A DNA stretch of 64,000 nt, taken from assembly GCA_963680875.1 (NCBI GenBank), contig OY804590.1:21142640-21206639 (forward strand), written 5' to 3'. This document shows positions 1 through 11,273 of the stretch, piece after piece. The stretch's first letter is position 1. Each line of letters starts with the position of its first letter. The notes beneath the pieces are model-generated. The model was given only the letters and a program-made list of their open reading frames with translations, was not told the origin of the DNA and did not search any database. Origin of the DNA: Bathymodiolus brooksi. Lineage: Eukaryota > Mollusca > Bivalvia > Mytilida > Modiolidae. The translations under genes were made by a program, and so were the position numbers.

Positions 1-1630
1 ATTTATCTAAGAGAAGGTTGAAGATACCAAAGGAGTAATCAGAAACCGTAAATTGACGAAGTACAGACCATATTATGGCCCAACAAACAATGATCTACAA
101 ATCACTATACAAACAATCCACAGATTGAGCACCACAAACCACACTAAAACTGGAAGTGAACTCAGGTGCCCCGGGAGGGCTACCAATCCCTGCTCCACTA
201 GTGATATCCTTCGTGTTGTTCGAAACAGGGGCCAAAATAACAATCAAAGTTAAAAATGATAGTCTAAAAATTTACCAGATATTTATCATAACATTGGAAA
301 AGATGATTCTATATCAATTTGACAGGGCTTATGAATAGATTTGAAAATAGTTCTTTATTTGTCTAGACGAATACAAAAAAGATAAAATTATTCTGTTCCT
401 TATCAAATTGAATTAGGCCTATTGTAGTGTACCCCATGATAAAACTTAATTTTCAAGCATTCTAATTCCCATCTGATCAGTAATCACAACATAGATGGAG
501 ATACTACAACGAACCTGGGACATAATTTAAAAGTACACCACATATATGTATAGTTATGCAAGGAAATACCAAGACAATATAAATTAAAATTATTTATACA
601 TGTAGTAAATAAAACGATGAATCAAATACCATGTTTAAAATTGAAACATTCAATGTTGAAAACAGCTGTATGCCATCTTTGCCTACTGGCGGACAATAGA
701 ATGAAATATTGATTTATTGTTGTTTAACATAGACAGAGCAGTTTTGAGATGGCGAGAACATGTTTACACACATAAATCAACATGTAGATAAACTGTTGTT
801 GCCGAGATTACCATGTACACGTGATATTCGTAAAACGCTATTTTGGACCCCACAAAGATTGTTTTTAAATGTAACATCATTTGAGAGATAATTCATGCAA
901 GCTATAGTTTGTATCTAGTTTTAACAGTGGTAACATTATATTCGTAAAACAAATTATTCCGAGTAATGAATAATAGAGTTGAAAAAGATATATAGAATCA
1001 AACACTGGCAAAAGTGCAAGACAGGGAAATCTCCGACACCCACTTTTTGCCGGTGTTTGATTTTATTTCTCACTTTTATCAGCTGTTTTTAGTTTCGTGT
1101 TTGTTTGACAGCTATGTACTTTTAGCAGACGATCATGTAAACAATGTGAGTAATTTCCCCTTCATGTCAATGAAAAAAGTTGTTTGTGTATTGCGTGAAG
1201 GGTATTATGTAATAATATAGCTGATTGTTAGGATTTGCGTGTTTATAAAAGATTGAAAACTTATATACAATGAATTGTTTATTTTAAAAAGGAAAAGCAT
1301 GGAGAATTGGGGGAGGTAGTTGACATAAACTGTACAGCATGCATTTGCCGGTAAAACGCACGTGATTTTTTTGTCTTCCACTAGTGCAAGATAAGAAAAT
1401 CTCACATCGCTAAAAATAGGAAATGGTCTCTCTCAAAAGTGAGAAAATTGTTCACTCGATCCGTTCATCTGTGGTTAATGATATAATTACAAAACAATGA
1501 CGTACGACAAGCCACAGACCGAACTTCGGAGTCTAGAAATATGACCTATTTTTTTCTTCTGTAAATAAAATATACCTTTATAGACCTACACCAGTGTCGC
1601 CTATTCGAATACATGTTTGTAAGCTATTGA
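1..1630. other. Non-coding flank, no gene seen
   Basis: No reading frame here looks like protein: the open stretches are under 70 codons and of low-complexity AT-rich composition. The only structure I see is a short hairpin at 996-1062, with 21-nt arms (AATCAAACACTGGCAAAAGT against its complement) around a ~24-nt loop. This stretch may be intron or upstream sequence of the HSPA12-like gene whose last exon starts at 3051, but no upstream exon is recognisable. Confidence 0.5.
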
Positions 1631-2850
1631 GTTGAAATACAACTAACCTGTCCTCTCATCTCCAACTTAGCTGAAATACTACTAACTTGCCCTCTCATCT
1701 CCAACTTAGCTGAAATACTACCAACTTGTCCTCTCATCTCCAAACTTAGCTGAAATACTACTAACTTGTCCTCTCATCTCCAACTTAGCTGAAATACTAC
1801 TAACCTGTCGTCTCATCTCCAACTTAGCTAAAATATAACTAACTTGTCCTCTCATCTCAAACTTAGCTGAAATACTACTAACCTGTCCTCTCATATCAAA
1901 CTTAGCTGAAATACTACTAGCCTGTCCTCTCATCTCCAACTTAGCTGAAATACTACTAACTTGTCCTCTCATCTCCAACTTAGCTGAAATACTACTAACT
2001 TGTCCTCTCATCTCCAACTTAGCTGAAATACTACTAACTTGTCCTCTCATATCAAACTTAGCTGAAATACTATTAACTTGTCATCTCATCTCCAACTTCG
2101 CTGAAATATTACTAACTTGTCCTATCATCTCCAGCTTAGCTGAAATATTACTAACCTGTCCTCTCATCTCCAACTTAGCTAAAATACTACTAACTTGTCC
2201 TCTCATCTCCAACTTAGCTGAAATACTACTAACTTGTCCTCTCATATCAAACTTAGCTGAAATACTACTAGCCTGTCCTCTCATATTAAACTTAGCTGAA
2301 GTACTACTAACCTGTCCTCTCATCTCCAACTTAACTGAAATACTACTAATTTGTCCTCTCATCTCCAACTTAGCTGAAATACTACTAACCTGTCCTCTGA
2401 TCTTCAAATTAGCTGAAATACTACTAACTTGTCCTCTCATCTCCAACTTAGCTGAAATACTACTAACCTGTCCTCTCATCTCCATCTTAACTGAAATACT
2501 ACTAACATGTCCTCTCATCTCCAACTTAGCTGAAATACTACTTACTTATCCTCTCATCTCCAATTTAGATGAAATACCACTAACTTGTCCTCTCATTTCC
2601 AACTTAGCTGAAATACTACTAACTTGTCGTCTCATATCAAACTTAGCTGAAATACTACTAATTTGTCGTCTCATCTCAAATTTAGCTGAAATACTACTAA
2701 CTTGTCTAATATCAAACTTAGCTGAAATACTACTAACTTGTCGTCTCATATCAAACTTAGCTGAAATACTACTAACTTGTCGTCTCATATCAAACTTAGC
2801 TGAAATACTACTAACTTTTCGTCTCACCTCAAACTTAGCTGAAATATTGC
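1631..2850. repeat. 39-bp minisatellite, about 31 copies
   Basis: Head-to-tail copies of a 39-bp unit (core CTGAAATACTACTAACTTG then TCCTCTCATCTCCAACTTAG). Units differ by point changes, for example CTCC versus ATCAAA variants, and variants cluster in neighbouring blocks, which suggests local unequal exchange. Because 39 is a multiple of 3, the minus strand reads as a 13-residue repeat (MRGQVSSISAKLE) in a single frame across 1718-2827, broken only by point stops such as at 2081-2083 and by one inserted A near 1743. It lies directly upstream of the HSPA12-like exon and on the opposite sense, so it is most likely intronic or intergenic rather than coding. Confidence 0.95.
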
Positions 2851-3050
2851 TCAGCTGACGTTTACCAGTAATCAGCCAGTCAATGCAAAAAGTATTTTTG
2901 ATGTAAATATTTCGTTATTTAGAAATAACTTTTAGTGATATATAATTTTACAATTACGAGAAAAACAGTTAATGCCTTCGAATGATATTTCATATGTAGT
3001 TTATTCCTCAACGTTCTTTAGAAGTTACATGATATATATTCTATATTTAG

Positions 3051-4105
3051 GTGGAACTGCGGACATTACTGTTCATCAACGTCAACCCAATGGCACAATA
3101 CAGGAAGTTATCGCCCCTGATGGTGGTCCCTGGGGAGGTAAATCGATAGATGACGCATTCTACAAATTTCTGTCCGAAATATGTGGTAGAAATGTTATGG
3201 AAGAATTGAAAACTAAAGAACTTGAAGATTATGTGGACGTGTTTCGTGAATTTGAAACGAAGAAAAGATCAATAACAACGAACCAACAGAACAAAGTTGT
3301 GATCACGTTACCTGTATCATTAACAACGCTAGTGAAAGAACAACACACAAAATTTGAAAATGCGGTTGCGATAAGCCGTCACAAAATGAGTGTCAATTAT
3401 GGGAGGCAAAAACTTCAAATTTCTCCTGAAGCTTTTCGTGATCTGTTTAAACCAACCATTGACAGTTTAATAAGACTGATCGGAAAATTATTAGATAATC
3501 CAAAGTTATCAGATTTGAAAACAATTATAATGGTTGGAGGCTTTTCAGAATGTGAACTTGTTCAGGATGCAATCAGAGATAAAATAAGATCATCGATTAA
3601 GTTAATTATTCCGGAAGATGCAGGGTTAGCAGTTCTAAAAGGAGCTGTTTTGTTTGGACATCAACCGAAAATTGTTAGTCGACGTATAGCAAGATTAACC
3701 TATGGATTTCAAAGCTGGCCTGAATGGGATGCTGATTTGCACCCAGTAACCAAAAAAGTCAATATAAATGGCCAGACAAGATGTAAAGATGTTTTCTTTA
3801 AATATATAACAATAGGTGACAGCATTGAATCTGGACATGTAGCTTCACAAATATTCCAAGCTCTCAAACCGGAAGAAACTACATTAGAATGTACCGTTTA
3901 TACGTCAACTGATACAAACCCACGGTATACTACAGACCCGACCTGTCAACGCCTTGGTATCCTCACAATTCAGTTACCGCCACATATCGCAGGACAGACT
4001 ATAGAAATTGAGGAAACATTGATATTTGGTGACACTGAACTTCTCTGTCGAGCAAGAGATCTTCGTACTGGAATCACGTCGGAGGTCCAATTTGACCTAT
4101 TATAA
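3051..4105 (+). CDS. HSPA12-like Hsp70 family protein, terminal exon (partial)
   Basis: The C-terminal half of an Hsp70-like ATPase of the HSPA12A/B type. The exon opens at a splice acceptor (TATTTAG, 3044-3050) and continues in a split Gly codon into GGTADITVH, the phosphate-2 motif of the actin-like ATPase fold. MVGGFSE (around 3528-3548) is the adenosine-binding motif, and AVLKGAVLFG (around 3630-3657) is the helix that follows it in HSPA12 proteins. It ends at TAA 4103-4105 after about 351 residues, roughly half of the usual ~650-700 of the family. The frame is open back to an ATG at 2972, but that stretch is AT-rich and precedes the acceptor, so I do not take it as the start. Upstream exons for the N-terminal lobe are not seen; either the intron extends beyond the window or this is a broken copy. 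The frame itself is intact. HSPA12 proteins lack the canonical Hsp70 peptide-binding domain, and this one ends accordingly. Confidence 0.85.
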
Positions 4106-4732
4106 GATGCTAATAATAGACGAAAAGACTCGAATAATGTCACTGTTTCGTATTTCATAGTTAGTTTTCTATGTATAACTATTTTTCTAACGTGGTAAAT
4201 TTAGTTTATATGATTGTTTGTTTGTTTGAAATATATAATTAAGCAGTAATGGTCGACAATACAGCCAAACAACCCGCTATTCTGTCAATTCTGAAACTCG
4301 TAAATACTGACATGGTTATCAAGACTTTTGACCGGCACAAAATGCGGCAGGGTCAAACTAGTTGAAATTTAAAAAGGCTCCTTTCTCAATATCTTGATAA
4401 CGGCGTTGCAATATATGTAAACAATAAAAAAAAAAAAAACACTACTCTCTACATGTTCTCTTCACCCAAAGAGTGTTAGAGTAATGGTGACAATAAATAC
4501 ATGGACTGTACAAAAACGGGCAATAACGTCTCGTAGTTAACTTACTTGAGGTTAATGAGATGTTCATTGTAGACCATTTCGTTAGTGACAACAAAGTCAA
4601 TTGACATCTCTTACAGATTTAATGTCAAGATACTAAATAGTATTATGTCATACCAATCATGCACTATCAAAATACAATTGTTACTGTTACTTTTGAATAC
4701 TAACAGTCATCATTGCTGAAGTAGTGGAGCAG
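4106..4732. other. 3' flank of HSPA12-like gene
   Basis: AT-rich sequence with no reading frame. AATAAA followed by an A-run at about 4423-4440, and another AATAAA near 4493, are candidate polyadenylation signals for the gene ending at 4105. Confidence 0.4.
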
Positions 4733-4935
4733 AACCTGCTTACCCTTCCGGAGCACCTGCGTTTACTCCCGGTTTTTAGTGGGGTTCGTGTTACTCGATC
4801 TTTAGTTTTATATGTATGTTTTGTTGATTGTTTTTTGTCCTTTTGTACATTTTCTTTTGGCCATTGTTTTGTCTGTTCTTCGATATACGGATTCTGATTG
4901 CCCCTTTGGTAACTTTAAACTCTTCTTGTGAGTTC
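4733..4935 (+). repeat. Dispersed repeat R1 (bivalve 'GGTTCGTGTTGCTC' type), copy 1
   Basis: Contains the recognisable run GCAGAACCTGCTTACCCTTC, then CGGAGCACCTG, GGGGTTCGTGTTACTCG, TCTTTAGTTTT, a T-rich block with TTTGGCCATTG, and CCCCTTTGGTAACTT. The same series of boxes recurs at 6150, 12050 and 52135 in this window, and I recall near-identical sequence as a highly repeated element in mussel-type genomes. It has no coding capacity. Its class (SINE, MITE or Helitron end) is not clear from the sequence. Confidence 0.75.
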
Positions 4936-6148
4936 TTCAGTGACAGGACAATGGTATTCTCTGTATAATGTAGGTTTTTGTCAGTAACAGGACAGTGGTA
5001 TTCTCTGTATAATGTGGGTTTTTGTCCGTGACAGGACAGTGGTATTCTCTGTATAATGTAGGTTTTTGTCAGTAACAGGACAGTGGTATTCTCTGTATAA
5101 TGTAGGTTGTCAGTGACAGGACAGTGGTATTCTCTGTATAATGTAGGTTTTGTGAGTGACAGGACAGTGGTATTCACTGTATAATGTAGGATTGTCAGTG
5201 ACAGGACAGTGGTATTCTCTGTATAATGTAGGTTTTTGTCAGTAACAGGACAGTGGTATTCTCTGTATAATGTAGGTTTTTGTCAGTGACAGGACAGTGG
5301 TATTCTCTGTATAATGTAGGTTTTTGTCAGTGACAGGACAGTGGTATTCTCTGTATAATGTAGGTTTTGTGAGTGACAGGACAGTGGTATTCACTGTATA
5401 ATGTAGGATTGTCAGTGACAGGACAGTGGTATTCTCTGTATAATGTAGGTTTTTGTCAGTAACAGGACAGTGGTATTCTCTGTATAATGTAGGTTGTCAG
5501 TGACAGGACAGTGGTATTCTCTGTATAATGTAGGTTTTGTGAGTGACAGGACAGTGGTATTCACTGTATAATGTAGGATTGTCAGTGACAGGACAGTGGT
5601 ATTCTCTGTATAATGTAGGTTTTTGTCAGTAACAGGACAGTGGTATTCTCTGTATAATGTAGGTTTTTGTCAGTGACAGGACAGTGGTATTCTCTGTATA
5701 ATGTAGGTTTTTGTCAGTGACAGGACAGTGGTATTCTCTGTATAATGTAGGTTTTGTGAGTGACAGGACAGTGGTATTCACTGTATAATGTAGGATTGTC
5801 AGTGACAGGACAGTGGTATTCTCTGTATAATGTAGGTTTTTGTCAGTAACAGGACAGTGGTATTCTCTGTATAATGTAGGTTTTTGTCAGTGACAGGACA
5901 GTGGTATTCTCTGTATAATGTAGGTTTTTGTCAGTGACAGGACAGTGGTATTCTCTGTATAATGTAGGTTTTTGTCAGTGACAGGACAGTGGTATTCTCT
6001 GTATAATGTAGGTTTTTGTCAGTGACAGGACAGTGGTATTCTCTGTATAATGTAGGTTTTTGTCAGTAACAGGACAGTGGTATTCTCTGTATAATGTAGG
6101 TTTTTGTCAATGACAGGACAGTGGTATTCTCTGTATAATGTAGGATGT
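4936..6148. repeat. ~43-bp minisatellite with higher-order repeat structure
   Basis: About 28 copies of a unit with core GGACAGTGGTATTCTCTGTA followed by TAATGTAGG and a variable TTTTTGTCAGTGACA linker. Unit length varies between about 39 and 44 bp through the linker. A distinctive pair of variants (GTGAGTGAC linker, then TTCACTGTATAATG and GGATTGTCAG) recurs at about 5152, 5369, 5539 and 5756, i.e. spacing 217, 170 and 217 bp, so whole blocks of 4 or 5 units have been amplified together. It is flanked on both sides by copies of repeat R1 in the same orientation. Confidence 0.95.
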
Positions 6149-6149
6149 T

Positions 6150-6265
6150 TCCACTTCTGATGAGGTATGGTGTTTTGTCGGCTATTATTTTTCTTTTTGC
6201 CATTGTATTGTGTGTTCGATTGATATCTTCTGATTAATTATTCTTTTGGTTTCTTCAAACTTCCA
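6150..6265 (+). repeat. Dispersed repeat R1, copy 2 (partial)
   Basis: After the minisatellite the R1 boxes resume: a TTTTTGCCATTGTATTGTGT block, then GATATCTTCTGATTAA and TTTTGGTTTCTTCAAACTTC, in the same order and orientation as in copy 1. Only the 3' half is present, so the array sits between a nearly complete and a half copy of R1. Confidence 0.6.
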
Positions 6266-7020
6266 ATCAATTTTTATAATAAAAAAAATACTAAACCATA
6301 CATAAACCACTAAACAGTCGTGTATATCTCTTCAGAAGGGAATGCATATTTCAAGGAATGTCTATGTAAACCACGCACTATGGTGCATTCAATTTGGTGA
6401 CTTGTGTTAAGCAATATTAGAAATCGCTTATTTGTTTTGTGTGTGGTAATTTTGATATTGCTTTGCATATGGCTTGTTCGGATTAGGTGTTTGTTGATTG
6501 ATTTTGAATGGACTGTCTGGATTTTGATAGTATCTGTCAATGTTAACATACAAGTTCATACAAGAAAAAGAAAGTACATTATCACACACACACACACACA
6601 CGCAGTGTCCGTAGATTTACCCAAAAACACCCACAATCACCAGAAAAGCACCCCCAAACACCATAAAAACGAATTGAATCTTACACAAACATTTAAATAA
6701 ACACAGAAACAATGAACAAATGTGAAATTTATGTTTTTATGTGTATTTATTCATTATTAATCAAAAGAAGAGTTAATCAAAGGGCGATAATTCACCTTGT
6801 TATTTATTCCTGTAGAATCAAGCATATATATCCGGAATAGTTTACTTTATATGTTTTAAATGTATTTATTTATCATTTTGTTGCTCTTGATTATTGCTAT
6901 ATGTTGCAAAAACTTTTCTTCTTAAATTAATAAAAACAAAAATGTATACATTAGTTAATATGCGAGCGACAGCGAGCTCTTTATGGTATAAAATGTGTAC
7001 TTAGGATTTTTTGACAAACA
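6266..7020. other. Non-coding, AT-rich, with short CA microsatellite
   Basis: No gene seen. A (CA)n tract lies at about 6585-6602. Overlapping short open frames here on both strands (6310-6700) have no protein-like composition. Confidence 0.5.
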
Positions 7021-7025
7021 TGGCT

Positions 7026-7465
7026 GCACATACTGATGGATAAAAAAAAATCTGCACATTGTAGACACGTTCCGTGTAACACACTAAACTAATGAAGATC
7101 TGCTTAACATAAAGCTCAAAGGTGATCCTAAGTCGTGTACCCTCTCTCGTACGTCCGATACCACTGAAACCCGGAACCCGTGTGTAATAAAAGTCATTTT
7201 GTTAGCTTGTTTTGCTTATATTGATATTTATTAATTTATTAAATCTCTTCTGACATACTAACAAGAATTTGTGTTTCTACGCGGAAGTTAACTTTTGAGA
7301 TTTCGTAAGGAACGACAGTTCGATTGACTGGGATGATGAGACTAGATTCGGCCCTTATAAAACGTCGTCCCCGATATATCTCGGCCCAAAAAATCTCGAC
7401 ACTTTTTAATGCGAGAAACAGGCAGGGCCATGAATGCTCGCGAATCTGAAAATTATCTGCCAATT
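7026..7465 (+). repeat. Dispersed repeat R2, copy 1 (pairs with 32618-32960)
   Basis: Starts CACATACTGATGGATA, passes ACACGTTCCGTGTA and CTAATGAAGATCT, and ends near CGATATATCTCGG and GAATCTGAAAATTATCTG. The second copy at 32618-32960 is inverted over most of its length. Copy 1 carries about 128 bp (around 7151-7278) that copy 2 lacks. The last ~50 bp is in direct orientation in copy 2 while the rest is inverted, so the two copies differ by an internal inversion. No coding potential. Confidence 0.65.
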
Positions 7466-8724
7466 TTGTTCAAAGATATTTTAGGCCTATAAGATATATA
7501 TAAATGGCTGAAGGAAGGAGCTATCGTCCTTGAAATAACTCTTCAATTTACTGTTCTCGTTTCTAGAACTAAAACAAATATTAGCAACTTTAGATAAAAA
7601 CCAATTCCATGGAAACAAGTACCACCAACTGGTAGAAAAAGAGATAGTATATATAAATGAAATGACAAAAAATCAACCGATACAACCAATTACTGAGAAA
7701 GAGCTAAAAGATGCCATCAATTCAATAAATAGAAGAAGGACTTTCTTCTATTTTTATATTTATATTTTTTCTTGATTATTATAATATAACGATAGAACAT
7801 TTTTTGTATTCTGAAGACCAGATTATATCCATACTTTTGTTACTAATCAACAACGTATTTAAAACAGGAGAAATTCCTGATTCACTGAAAATAGGACTCT
7901 TATCACCAATCTACAAGAACAAAGGAAGCAAGAATGATGCTACCAACTACCGTGGTATAACAGTATTACCAGTTTTGAGCAAAATTATCAAATAAATTAT
8001 TAAAGTCCGAATACAGCCTAACATTAAAAATATGCAAAATCCTTCACAGAGAGGTTTTACAAAAGGTGCATCGCCTATGAATGCAGCCCTACATGAATGC
8101 AGCTCTACCAGTAGAGGAGGCATATAGGACATTTGCAGATGAGAAAAACAACGGATATTTGGTACTTCTTGATGCTAAAGCCGCATTTGACAAAGTGGTG
8201 CATTCACACTTATTTCGTAGAATATATCAAGCAGGTATTCAGAATAAGACCTGGTCATTAATCAGTAATCTACATCAGGAGGCAAAAAGCTGTATTAAAT
8301 GGAAAAGTAGTAATTCTGAAATGTTCGATGTCAAAATGGGAGTACGCCGGGGAGGAATTATAAGCGCTGATCTTTATAAACTGTATATAAATCCACTATT
8401 GGACCATCATCTACAAAATGTAAACGTAGGACATAGGATTGGAAATATCAAAAATAACAATACTGGCTGTGCCGATGATGTTGCACTAATTAGTCAAGAC
8501 ATACAGTCTCGTGCCAAAAGTATTCGCGGAAAATGGCGGACGTCAAGATTGAGTTGTCTCACTTTGGCTATTTTGAACTTAGGAAAAAGTAAAATAAGCT
8601 AAACCAACTTACCTTTAATACTTCGTAATGTGGCCTTTGGATCTTATACAAGCTAAAACTCGTCTGTCTTGGAATGGATTGATACAAGTTCTGAACATAT
8701 TCAACAGTAAAATTTTGCCAGATG

Positions 8725-9659
8725 TCAAGACTCAAGAATGGTGTCAAACAACTGGCCAGAGTTAGTAATTCCTCCTGCACGATATTGCAGAGTTCTCTTA
8801 ATTCTTAACCAACAGTTTTCTATGATATTGATATCAGGTGACTGGGCTGGCCATACCATACCATGAATGTTGTTAACATGCTTATACCTCTCCACAATCC
8901 TAGCCCTATGGACAGGGGCATTGTCGTCCTGGAACACATAAGAATCGTCCGGAAAATGATGGGCAATAACCGGCCATAATTGACTATCCACAACTGAAAT
9001 ATACTTCTCTGCATTTATATTTCCATTAACTTGACATAAAGTACCGACACCATTCCATGTGATACAACCCCATATCATAACGGAAACTTTGGGCACACAT
9101 TCAGCAGTCATACATTCTGGACGGTATGCTTCATGAGCGGTTCTCCACACGTAAACCCGATTATTCTGGCCAATAACAATTTGTGATTCATCACTAAATA
9201 TAATATGTCTCCAGTTTTCATTTACAGTCCATCTTCTTTTCTATAAGCACCATGTCAATCGCTTTTTTCTGTTAATTTCTTTCACAACCATTCGCTTTTT
9301 CACTATTCTCCTGTAAATACGTTTTTTGTGTAAATATCGCTGAACAGTCCTTTCACTCACACTATGATCTCCATTTCCGATATTAAATTCAGTTGCTATA
9401 TCCCTCAGAACTTTTCCACGGTTTTTTTCACCAAGCGCTTCAATCTGGCTTCACTCCGAGCAGACATTTTTCTTGGCCGTCCAGAACGACGAGCTTTTTC
9501 AAAACTTTTCCGTTCGTTATAAGTCTTGATAACTGATCTGCAGGTACTTTCAGGTATTGACAACATCCTGGAAATTTCACTAATCTTGTGACCATTTGAC
9601 TTCAGATTAACAAATACTTATTTCTTGTCCGGTGACAATTCTTTCGACTTTCGACCCAT
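8725..9659 (-). pseudogene. Tc1-type DD34E transposase pseudogene
   Basis: Read on the minus strand, it begins MGRKSKELSPDKK at 9659 and immediately meets a TAA where a sense codon is expected. A helix-turn-helix region follows (HKISEISRMLSIPESTCRSV), then a basic GRPRK hook. The catalytic core shows IIFSDES (first Asp), VFQDDNAPVHRA (second Asp) and WPAQSPDINIIEN (Glu) with 34 residues between the last two, which is the DD34E spacing of Tc1 transposases. A further in-frame TAG just upstream of RRWTVNENW (about 9240) and frame changes in the middle show it is dead. The longest open part is 8725-9150. It is the only gene of the element at 8504-10205. Confidence 0.9.
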
Positions 9660-9827
9660 CTTTGTTTACATAAGAAAAATTACACTGTAAGTATTTTTAG
9701 CAGACGATTGTATTACGTCATCGATTTGGACTGTATCAAAATTATAGGGACCGTCTCAAACTAAAAAATAGACTGGAATCGGCATTGAAAAATCGGTTTA
9801 AAAAGCAGAGGAAATGTGCCGTTTCAG

Positions 9828-10156
9828 GCAATCGTAACTACTCGGTCATTCTCGCTACCCTGCAAATAACCTCGTACGTACATAGTAGAAATTCTTGTTA
9901 AATTGTTTGCCGGAAGTTAAGTTAAGTTAAGCCGCACAAAATTATACTCCACGAAAATCCAATATGGAAGACATACTAAGTAAAATCTAATCATGCAAAA
10001 CTAATTAAAGCTTTAATTGAAATATAGAAAATTGCTTAAAATATAACTTTATCAAACTTTCATGTAACTGACATGTGAAAAGTAGTGCGATTTATACGCC
10101 TAATGCATACGAGGTTATTTGCAGGGTAGCGAGAATGGCCTAGTAGTTACGATTGC
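9828..10156. mobile_element. 329-bp MITE nested in the Tc1 element, 8-bp target duplication
   Basis: Terminal inverted repeats of about 48 bp (left starts GCAATCGTAACTACTCGGTC, right is its near-exact complement). They are flanked by the direct repeat CGTTTCAG at 9820-9827 and 10157-10164. An 8-bp duplication fits hAT-type transposases, though the termini do not show the usual CAGNG start, so the superfamily is uncertain. The interior is AT-rich with no reading frame. It is the third layer of insertion here: LINE, then Tc1, then this MITE. Confidence 0.85.
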
Positions 10157-11020
10157 CGTTTCAGGACGTCCGCCATTTTCCGCGAATACTTTTGGCACGA
10201 GACTGTATATGACTCACAAATCATGGTTAACATAGCCATTGACTTTGCAAAATCAGAAGGATATGAACTTCAGCCCCCCAAAAATGTGGTAATTGATATA
10301 ATAGAGAAAAACAAAAAAAAGACCAATACTGTAAAAGAAATTCACCTGAAAATGGGGGACACACCGATGCCATACGTTGATCGAGCTACTCATTTAGGGA
10401 TTATTCGAACAACATCAATGAAATCCAATATTCAAGCAAACGTAGATGAAAATATAACAAAATCAAGAAGAAGTGCATACAGTCTATTCGGTAGTGGCTT
10501 CCATGGTACCAATGGCCTTGACCCAGAATCACTTCTGCATATATATAAAACCTATGTTTTACCAATCCTACTATATGGCATGGAATTATTAATACCATCG
10601 TCGAAACCATTAGAACAATTAGAAATGTATCAAAAACGAATAATAAAGCAGTTACTCTCATTACCAACAAGATGTCCAGATCCGGCTGTATATATATACT
10701 AACTGGTATTCTTCCTATAGAAGCTCAAATACATCTTAAAGCATTAGTATTTTTCAATAATGTTTGTCACCAGGATGAATCAAGCATAGAGAAGAAATTA
10801 GCTTTCCGTCAATTAACTGTAAAAGCAGACTCAAGCAATAGTTGGTTCATATGCATAAACAATATCCTTAAAAAATATGATATGAAAGAAGCTAGCGCCT
10901 ATTTGGAAGGTCCTATGTCAAAGTCGAAATGGAGCTCAGTGGTCAGATCAAAAGTCCGTGAATATTGGAGTAGTCATATCCACACGATGTCTCAAATGTA
11001 CTCATCTCTACAATTCCTTA

Positions 11021-11273
11021 GGGAACGACCATTTAACTTGAAAGGGGGGGGTATGGTTTTTTTTCTAAAAAAATATTCTGATTCCCAATGATGCTGAAAA
11101 AAATATTCTGATTTTGGTGGAGGAAAAAAAAAATATTTTGATTCAGAGTTTTTGTCATATAACCTAATGTTATATTCTGGGAAAAAAACTTCGCGCTTCG
11201 CCACAAAAAATATAAATATTCTAACTCTTGTGTTGTCCGAAAAAAAAATTCTGAACGAAACAAAAAACCATAA
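11021..11273 (+). mobile_element. PIF/Harbinger-like MITE, copy 1, missing its right end
   Basis: Begins GGGAACGACCATTTAACTTG after a TTA at 11018-11020, and shares almost all of its internal sequence with the complete copy at 58141-58429 (repeated AAATATTCTGATT motifs, then TTTTGTCATATAACCTAATG). It stops after AAAACCATA, where the other copy continues into a C-tract and the right inverted repeat, so the right terminus is deleted. LINE A coding sequence continues directly after it. TTA is a typical 3-bp Harbinger target. Confidence 0.8.

Larger units (their letters stand above)
8504..10205 (-). mobile_element. Tc1/mariner element inserted in LINE A copy 1
   Basis: Bounded by ~43-bp terminal inverted repeats starting CAGTCTCGTGCCAAAAGTAT and ending in the exact complement. 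It is flanked by a TA duplication (8502-8503 and 10206-10207), the Tc1/mariner target signature. Removing 8504-10207 rejoins the LINE reading frame (LISQDI then YDSQIM), which confirms the boundaries. The length of 1702 bp includes a later 329-bp MITE plus its 8-bp target duplication, so the original element was about 1365 bp. It carries one degenerate transposase gene on the minus strand. Confidence 0.95.

Noticed and set aside
53..338. Two overlapping short plus frames
   Set aside because: Under 70 codons, overlapping, no motif, AT-rich surroundings.
4791..5177. 128-codon minus frame with YREYHCPVTD repeats
   Set aside because: Translation of the 43-bp array and flanking R1 repeat; units change length, so the frame is not conserved.
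6310..6700. Opposed frames of 79 and 98 codons
   Set aside because: Low complexity, crossing a CA microsatellite; no splice or protein-like features.
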